From positions 249,118 to 313,117 of the forward strand of contig NZ_RQVR01000001.1 in the NCBI RefSeq assembly GCF_003865365.1: a stretch of 64,000 bases of DNA, in the 5' to 3' direction. Positions 58,732 to 64,000 of the stretch are shown here, in pieces. Position numbers and translations under genes: made by a program. Source of the stretch: Flavobacterium macacae. GTDB taxonomy: Bacteria > Bacteroidota > Bacteroidia > Flavobacteriales > Flavobacteriaceae. Positions within the stretch are counted from its first letter, which is position 1, and each line of letters begins with the position of its first letter. The notes beneath the pieces are model-generated. The model did no database searches. It was given only the letters and a program-made list of their open reading frames with translations, and had not been told where the DNA came from.

Positions 58732-58977
58732 ATGGAAATTACAAAAACATATGCTTCTTATGAAGAAATCAATAAAGAACTAGAAATTCTTAAAGTTGAA
58801 AAAGATTTGGCTTTTGAAAAAATGCAATTGAGTTTCATGGAAACCAAAGACAGTTTCACAGCCAAAAATATTGTTGGGACAGTTCCAGGAATGGCTCTGA
58901 ATGTTATTGGAGCTCTATCTGGTCCGTTGAAAAATGTGGGAATTGCTTATCTGACGAAAAAGATTTTTCGGATGTAA
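58732..58977 (+). CDS. Small conserved protein of the YtxH cassette (DUF6327-like)
   Basis: An 81-residue protein with a charged helical first half (YEEINKELEILKVEKDLAFEK would form a coiled coil) and a second half with a hydrophobic stretch (VPGMALNVIGALSGPLKNVG). It resembles DUF6327, known from flavobacteria next to YtxH and holin-like genes. Last gene of the cassette, followed by a strong terminator. Function unknown. Confidence 0.75.
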   Translation: MEITKTYASYEEINKELEILKVEKDLAFEKMQLSFMETKDSFTAKNIVGTVPGMALNVIGALSGPLKNVGIAYLTKKIFRM

Positions 58978-58992
58978 ATAAGTAATATAAAA

Positions 58993-59022
58993 CAAAAAAG
59001 AGGCTTTTCAGGGCCTCTTTTT
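58993..59022. terminator. Bidirectional intrinsic terminator
   Basis: AAAAAGAGGC and GCCTCTTTTT form a stem around TTTTCAGG, between the YtxH cassette and the facing SPFH gene. Confidence 0.85.
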
Positions 59023-60048
59023 TTATTTAGTTGAATCATAATCTTCTGGATCAAAATCATCTCTTGATTTAGATTCTTCTGATTGGTTAAAATCAGTCAT
59101 GCTTCGTTTTACTTCTTCATTTGAATCTTTTTTCTTTTGGTGGCGTTTCATTGATTCTCCCACTTGATTAGAAGCGGTAAACGACGCAACCATATTGTTT
59201 AGCATGTCGCTGCCGGCTTGTGGCGAATTTGGCAACAGGATAAGGTTAGAATTCGCGTCAGCACCAATCGCCTGCAATGTATCGTAATGTTGTGTCACGA
59301 CGATTAGGGCAGAAGCTTCTTGAGAATTAATTCCCACTTGGTTTAAGATGTCAACGCTTTCTACCAACCCTCTTGCAATTTCACGTCTTTGATCGGCGAT
59401 ACCTTGACCTTGCAATCTTTTACTTTCTGCTTCGGCTTTGGCTTTGGCAACGATTCTGATTCGTCCCGCTTCAGCTTCATATTCTGCTGCAGATTTTTCT
59501 CTGTCGGCAGCGTTGATTCGGTTCATCGCATTTTTTACTTGAATATCTGGATCGATGTCTGTAATCAGCGTATTGATGATATCGTATCCATAAGTGGTCA
59601 TGGCTTCGTTCAATTCACGTTTAACCGCAATGGCAATATCGTCTTTTCTTTCAAAAACGTCGTCTAATTTCAACTTCGGAACTTCTGCTCTTACAACGTC
59701 AAAAACATAAGAAGTGATTTGGTCGTGCGGATATTCTAATTTGTAAAAAGCTTCGTAAACTTTATCTTGAATTACTTTAAACTGAACAGAAACCTTCATT
59801 TTCACAAACACGTTTTCTTTGGTTTTTGTTTCAATGATGACATCGAGCTGTTGAATTTTCAAATTGATTTTTCCTGCGATTTTATCCACAACCGGAATTT
59901 TCAATTGCAAACCAGAATGACGGATGCTTTGAAACTTCCCGAAACGTTCCACGATGGCAGATGTTTGTTGTTTTACCGTAAAGAAGGAGGATAAGAAGAT
60001 AAATAAGACAAAGAATAAAAAGAGATACATAGGAATGTTTAAGTCCAT
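59023..60048 (-). CDS. SPFH/Band 7 family protein
   Basis: Membrane-anchored stomatin/prohibitin-like protein of 341 residues. The N-terminal helix MYLFLFFVLFIFLSSFFTV is followed by the SPFH domain (about 22-200, TVKQQTSAIVERFGKFQSIRHSGLQ) and a helical EAxE-type region (YEAEAGRIRIVAKAKAEAES). The ATG at 60048 is used because a longer frame would begin inside the gltX terminator. SPFH proteins organise membrane microdomains and proteases (HflK/QmcA-type). Confidence 0.92.
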   Translation of the reverse strand: MDLNIPMYLFLFFVLFIFLSSFFTVKQQTSAIVERFGKFQSIRHSGLQLKIPVVDKIAGKINLKIQQLDVIIETKTKENVFVKMKVSVQFKVIQDKVYEAFYKLEYPHDQITSYVFDVVRAEVPKLKLDDVFERKDDIAIAVKRELNEAMTTYGYDIINTLITDIDPDIQVKNAMNRINAADREKSAAEYEAEAGRIRIVAKAKAEAESKRLQGQGIADQRREIARGLVESVDILNQVGINSQEASALIVVTQHYDTLQAIGADANSNLILLPNSPQAGSDMLNNMVASFTASNQVGESMKRHQKKKDSNEEVKRSMTDFNQSEESKSRDDFDPEDYDSTK

Positions 60049-60082
60049 AACAGAGTGTTTAAAAGTTAATTCGGTTAAGATA

Positions 60083-60112
60083 TAAAAAAAGCCTCTCAAA
60101 AGAAAGGCTTGG
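60083..60112 (-). terminator. Intrinsic terminator of gltX
   Basis: On the minus strand AAGCCT pairs with AGGCTT around TTCTTTTGAG and is followed by seven U. It lies between gltX and the SPFH gene. Confidence 0.8.
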
Positions 60113-60210
60113 TAATATATTTCTAAAATCTTGTCATTCTGACGAAAGAGGAATCTTCGTATGTTTTTCTTTCCTAAGAATACTTTTTTCGTAAAATGAC
60201 AAAAATGTTT

Positions 60211-61719
60211 TTATTTCAAAGTTTCAATCGCTTTATTGATTCTGGCAATCGTTTCATCTTTTCCGATGATGCTGATAATGTCATATAGGTGAGGGCCTTT
60301 CAATGATCCGACCAAACTCAATCGAAGCGGTTGCATAATTTTTCCCATCCCGATTTCATTTTCTGTCATCCAAGTTTTAACCGTGTTTTCCACATTTTCG
60401 GTAGAAAAATCTACAGTGTTTTCTAAAACGTCAATCAGTTTTGTCATCAATTCAGCCGTTTCTGGTTTCCAGTTTTTGGTCGCTTTTTCATCATAAGATG
60501 TTGGCGCCATAAAAAAGAAATCAGACAAATCCCAAAGCTCAGAAGCAAATGTCGCACGTTCTTTTACCAAACGAACAATTTCTGTAACCGTTTCAATTGG
60601 TCGGTTGATTCCTTTTTCTAATAACGTATGTGAAAGTTCCTTAGCCAAAACTTCGTTGTCAGCTCTCTGGAAATATTGGTTATTGAACCATTTATTTTTC
60701 TCGGGGTCGAATTTTGCTCCGGCTTTGTTAACTCTTCCTAAATCGAAAACGTTTACCAATTCGTCAAGCGTAAACAATTCTTGATCGGTTCCTGAACTCC
60801 AACCTAATAATGCCAAGAAGTTGATAACCGCTTCTGGCAAAAATCCTTTTTCTCTATATCCAGAAGAAACGCCTTCAGCAGTTTTCCATTCTAAAGGAAA
60901 TACAGGAAATCCAAGTTTGTCTCCGTCTCTTTTCGATAATTTTCCGTTCCCAACAGGTTTTAAAATCAGTGGCAGATGTGCAAATTCTGGCGCTTCCCAA
61001 TTAAAAGCTCTGTACAACAAAACGTGCAATGGCATTGATGGAAGCCATTCTTCACCACGAATCACGTGCGATGTTTCCATCAAATGATCATCCACAATGT
61101 TCGCCAAGTGATAGGTCGGCATTCCGTCGCTTTTATACAAAACTTTATCGTCTAAAAGATTCGTATCAAATTTCACGTCGCCACGAATGATATCTTTTAA
61201 TTGCAAAATTTCATCAACCGGAGTTTTAAAACGAATTACGTAGTCTTCTCCAGCTAAAATTCTTTGTGCCGTTTTTTCAGCAGAATTCGTTAAAGAGTTA
61301 TCCAATTGCTCGCGATTGCTGTGATTGTAAATAAATGTTTTTCCGTTTTCTTCGTCGCTTTTGCGCAATTTATCCAAATCTTCTGCAGAATCAAATGCAT
61401 AATACGCCCAACCCGAATTGATCAACTGGTCAGCATATTCTTTATACAATTCTTTTCTCTCGCTTTGACGGTAAGGACCAAATTTTTCATTCTTTCCAAC
61501 GGTCTCATCCGGAGAAATTCCCAACCATTCCAAGGCTTCTAAAATATATTCTTCAGCGCCAGGAACAAAACGATTTTGGTCAGTATCTTCAATACGAAGA
61601 TAAAAAACACCGCCGTGCTTTTTAGCAAATAGATAATTGAATAGGGCAGTTCTTACGCCACCAATATGCAAAGGTCCAGTCGGACTTGGTGCAAAACGAA
61701 CGCGAATTGGTTTAGACAT
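60211..61719 (-). CDS. gltX: Glutamyl-tRNA synthetase
   Basis: Class I synthetase charging tRNA-Glu. HIGH motif in FAPSPTGPLHIGGVRTALF near residues 9-20, KMSKS-type motif as KLSKRDG. Length 502 is normal. A longer open frame to 61851 is rejected because the -7 promoter element at 61738-61745 lies inside it. Transcribed against the prevailing direction on this side of the origin-like stretch. Confidence 0.98.
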   Translation of the reverse strand: MSKPIRVRFAPSPTGPLHIGGVRTALFNYLFAKKHGGVFYLRIEDTDQNRFVPGAEEYILEALEWLGISPDETVGKNEKFGPYRQSERKELYKEYADQLINSGWAYYAFDSAEDLDKLRKSDEENGKTFIYNHSNREQLDNSLTNSAEKTAQRILAGEDYVIRFKTPVDEILQLKDIIRGDVKFDTNLLDDKVLYKSDGMPTYHLANIVDDHLMETSHVIRGEEWLPSMPLHVLLYRAFNWEAPEFAHLPLILKPVGNGKLSKRDGDKLGFPVFPLEWKTAEGVSSGYREKGFLPEAVINFLALLGWSSGTDQELFTLDELVNVFDLGRVNKAGAKFDPEKNKWFNNQYFQRADNEVLAKELSHTLLEKGINRPIETVTEIVRLVKERATFASELWDLSDFFFMAPTSYDEKATKNWKPETAELMTKLIDVLENTVDFSTENVENTVKTWMTENEIGMGKIMQPLRLSLVGSLKGPHLYDIISIIGKDETIARINKAIETLK

Positions 61720-61737
61720 TTTATATAAATTTTGATG

Positions 61738-61745
61738 CAAAGATA
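61738..61745 (-). promoter_or_regulatory. Promoter of gltX
   Basis: Minus-strand TATCTTTG matches TAnnTTTG, 19 bases before the ATG at 61719. A TTG lies 19 bases further upstream (61765-61767), the spacing expected for -33. Confidence 0.65.
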
Positions 61746-61893
61746 CAAAGTAAGAAGCAAGAGACAAGAGAAAATAGTTTTTCAGATCACGTCTTTTATC
61801 CTTCTTCTTTCGTCTATTCTCTTCAAAATCAGCTCTTGGATACTGAAACAATAATTACTACTTTTAACGGTTATAAAGAAACCACGCATAATT

Positions 61894-64000
61894 TTGGAAA
61901 ATAAAGCATTGATATACGACAAATTAGAAGCTTTCATCAAGAAGTTTTACACCAATGAACTCCTCAAAGGATTAATTTTCTTCATAGGTTTAGGATTGCT
62001 GTACTTGCTTTTTACGCTGTTCTTGGAATATTTCCTTTGGCTGAAACCAATGGGAAGAACCATTTTATTTTGGACATTTATCATCGTGGAACTATTCCTT
62101 TTGTTCCGATTTATCTTATTTCCTTTGTTCAAATTGTTCAAGCTTCAAAAAGGAATCAATTACGAAGAAGCTTCGAATATCATCGGAAACCATTTTTCAG
62201 AAGTAAACGACAAGTTGAAGAATTTTCTGCAATTATCAAACGATACCAATCAATCTGAATTATTGTTGGCTTCGATTGATCAAAAAGCACAAACCTTAAA
62301 CCCGATTCCTTTTGGCAACGCCATTAATTTTAAAGGAAATGTAAAATACCTTCCGTGGGCAATTATCCCGATTTTGTTTTTTGCCTTTTTTATGATTTCT
62401 GGAAACAGCGATGTGATTACCCAAAGTTTCAATAGAGTAGTGCGCTACAACGAACGTTTTTCGCCACCGGCTCCGTTTGCTTTTGTCGTGACAAATCCGT
62501 CGTTGCAAACCGAACAAGGAAATGATTTTGTGTTGCAAGTAAAATCACAAGGAAAAGTGGTTCCTGAAAACGCGTTGATTTTTATCGATGGCGAAAGTTA
62601 TTTTATGGAAAGCACAAAGCCAGGAGTTTTTGAATACAAATTTTCGAAGCCGACTAAAAATGTAAACTTCCATATTGAATCAAATGAAGTCACCACAAAA
62701 GATTTTGAATTGGCCGTTGTCGCAGTTCCGACGATTGCCAATTTTGAAATGGTTTTGAATTTTCCTTCGTATTTGAATAAAAAATCAGAAACAATTCAAG
62801 GTTCTGGAAACGCAATTGTTCCCGAAGGCACAAAAGTCACTTGGAAAGTCACCACTTTGGCAACTAAATCGGTGGAATGGTCTGATTTAAAAATAATTAC
62901 GCCTTTTTCTTCGGATGAAAATACATTTAAAATCTCAAAAAGCATCAATCAGAACACAGAATACGAAATTTTGACTTCAAATGCGAATGTCAAACATTAT
63001 GAAAAACTGAATTACCAGATTTCAATTATCAAAGATCAGTTCCCGACGATTGCTGTGAACAACGCTCCAGATAGTTTGAAGTTGAATCAAAACGTTGTTG
63101 TCGGACAAGTTTCTGATGATAACGGTTTGTCAAAATTGCAAATTGTTTTTTATCCAAAGAACAAAAATAATGAAGCCAAGAAAATGGCTTTGCCTGTGAA
63201 AAAGGATGTTTTTGATCAATTCATATTTTCTTTTCCCGGAAATCTTCCGATTGAAGAAGGCGTTTCTTATGAATATTATTTTGAGGTTTTTGACAACGAT
63301 GCGTTGCATAATTTCAAATCAACAAAGTCTTCTGTTTTTGCAGATAGAATGGCAACTGTGGAAGAAAAGGAAGAACAGAATTTGCAACAGCAAAATGACA
63401 ACATCAAGAGTTTAGAAAATTCCATAAAAAACAAAGACAAGCAATTGTCAGAAATTGACAAGCTTCAAAAGTTAGGAAAAGAGAAGACCAACCTTGAATT
63501 TAAAGACCAGCAAAAAGTCAATAATTTTATCCAAAGACAAAAACAGCAGGAGCAAATGATGAAGGAGTTTTCTAAAAAAATGGAAGACAATTTAGATAAA
63601 TTCAAGACCGATAAAAAAGATGAATTTAAGGAAGAATTGAAAGATCGCTTGCAGAAAGCAGAAAAAGAAATTGAAAAAAATGAAAAGCTTTTGGACGAAT
63701 TAAAAAAGCTTTCAGAGAAATTGAAAGAAGAAGAACTTTTTGAAAAGATTGATAAGTTCAAGCAAAGTTCTAAAAACCAAACTAAGAATTTGGAACAATT
63801 AGTAGAACTTACGAAGAAATATTACGTAGAAAAGAAAGCGGAACAATTAGCCGATAAATTAGACAAGCTTTCTGAAAAGCAAGATAAGTTGGCTGAAAAT
63901 GAAAAGGAAAATTCCACAGAAAAGCAAAATGAAATCAACAAAGAGTTTGATAAGATTCATGAGGAATTAGACCAATTAGAGAAAGACAATAAAGAATTGA
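61894..64000 (+). CDS. DUF4175 family protein (5' part, runs off the window)
   Basis: Open frame of about 702 codons to the window edge without stop. Hydrophobic segments near residues 28-48, 52-74 and 152-172 anchor it; a beta-rich region with repeated NFPSYLNKKSETIQG-type segments follows, then a long lysine- and glutamate-rich coiled coil from about 490 onwards. This matches DUF4175 of Bacteroidota, usually over 1000 residues, encoded near MoxR/VWA-type genes. No ATG is available; TTG at 61894 is the most likely start. Confidence 0.85.
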   Translation, partial: MENKALIYDKLEAFIKKFYTNELLKGLIFFIGLGLLYLLFTLFLEYFLWLKPMGRTILFWTFIIVELFLLFRFILFPLFKLFKLQKGINYEEASNIIGNHFSEVNDKLKNFLQLSNDTNQSELLLASIDQKAQTLNPIPFGNAINFKGNVKYLPWAIIPILFFAFFMISGNSDVITQSFNRVVRYNERFSPPAPFAFVVTNPSLQTEQGNDFVLQVKSQGKVVPENALIFIDGESYFMESTKPGVFEYKFSKPTKNVNFHIESNEVTTKDFELAVVAVPTIANFEMVLNFPSYLNKKSETIQGSGNAIVPEGTKVTWKVTTLATKSVEWSDLKIITPFSSDENTFKISKSINQNTEYEILTSNANVKHYEKLNYQISIIKDQFPTIAVNNAPDSLKLNQNVVVGQVSDDNGLSKLQIVFYPKNKNNEAKKMALPVKKDVFDQFIFSFPGNLPIEEGVSYEYYFEVFDNDALHNFKSTKSSVFADRMATVEEKEEQNLQQQNDNIKSLENSIKNKDKQLSEIDKLQKLGKEKTNLEFKDQQKVNNFIQRQKQQEQMMKEFSKKMEDNLDKFKTDKKDEFKEELKDRLQKAEKEIEKNEKLLDELKKLSEKLKEEELFEKIDKFKQSSKNQTKNLEQLVELTKKYYVEKKAEQLADKLDKLSEKQDKLAENEKENSTEKQNEINKEFDKIHEELDQLEKDNKEL

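Noticed and set aside
61947..62538. Minus-strand frames opposite the DUF4175 gene
   Set aside because: The plus-strand frame is open without interruption from 61894 to the window edge and has the family's build.

Overview
The window is chromosomal DNA of a member of the Bacteroidota, almost certainly a Flavobacterium or close relative. The evidence is the AT-rich coding, the many TAnnTTTG (-7) promoter elements of the Bacteroidota type, the scarcity of Shine-Dalgarno sequences, the Bacteroidota-style ATP synthase cluster (long exported N-terminus on subunit a, no beta or epsilon genes in the cluster), a SprE/PorW gliding and type IX secretion lipoprotein, and many small families typical of flavobacteria. 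I see no insertion sequence, prophage, CRISPR array or rRNA operon.

Layout. 0.1-2.2 kb: a secreted prolyl oligopeptidase. 2.2-11.1 kb (minus strand): the F-type ATP synthase operon atpB-E-F-H-A-G, preceded by sprE, a bactofilin and two small AtpZ/AtpI-like membrane proteins. 11.3-15.2 kb (minus): a PadR regulator, two HAAS-like membrane proteins and an ABC exporter in one operon. 15.3-21.8 kb: housekeeping genes (a PaaE-like reductase, a GT9 heptosyltransferase-like protein, upp, purD) and small flavobacterial membrane proteins. 21.8-40.6 kb: a surface polysaccharide locus with glycosyltransferases, a UDP-glucuronate decarboxylase, an initiating glycosylphosphotransferase, Wzx-, Wzy- and WaaL-like proteins, a Wzz-like protein, an acyltransferase, two methyltransferase-like proteins and a lone 2OG-Fe(II) oxygenase. 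40.6-49.6 kb: a nucleosidase-like DUF6909 protein, a GH3-family enzyme, an M23 peptidase, tatA, tex and rpiB. 49.6-50.2 kb: a gene-free AT-rich stretch with many DnaA-box-like 9-mers, which I read as a candidate chromosomal origin. 50.2-64 kb: rnr, a GIN-domain protein, a LysE-family exporter, tRNA-Cys, folB, glnS, a YtxH/holin-like stress cassette, an SPFH protein, gltX and the start of a DUF4175 protein.

Gene direction supports the origin reading. Left of it 41 of 49 protein genes are on the minus strand; right of it 8 of 12 are on the plus strand. The other signals most worth a second look are an intrinsic terminator placed inside the atp operon directly after atpE, two copies of a structured dispersed repeat that resembles the Flavo-1 RNA motif, and a tRNA-Cys gene followed by two decayed 89/90-nt tandem copies of its 3' end and terminator. 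Several gene starts were moved inward because the longest reading frame would begin inside or upstream of the gene's own promoter.
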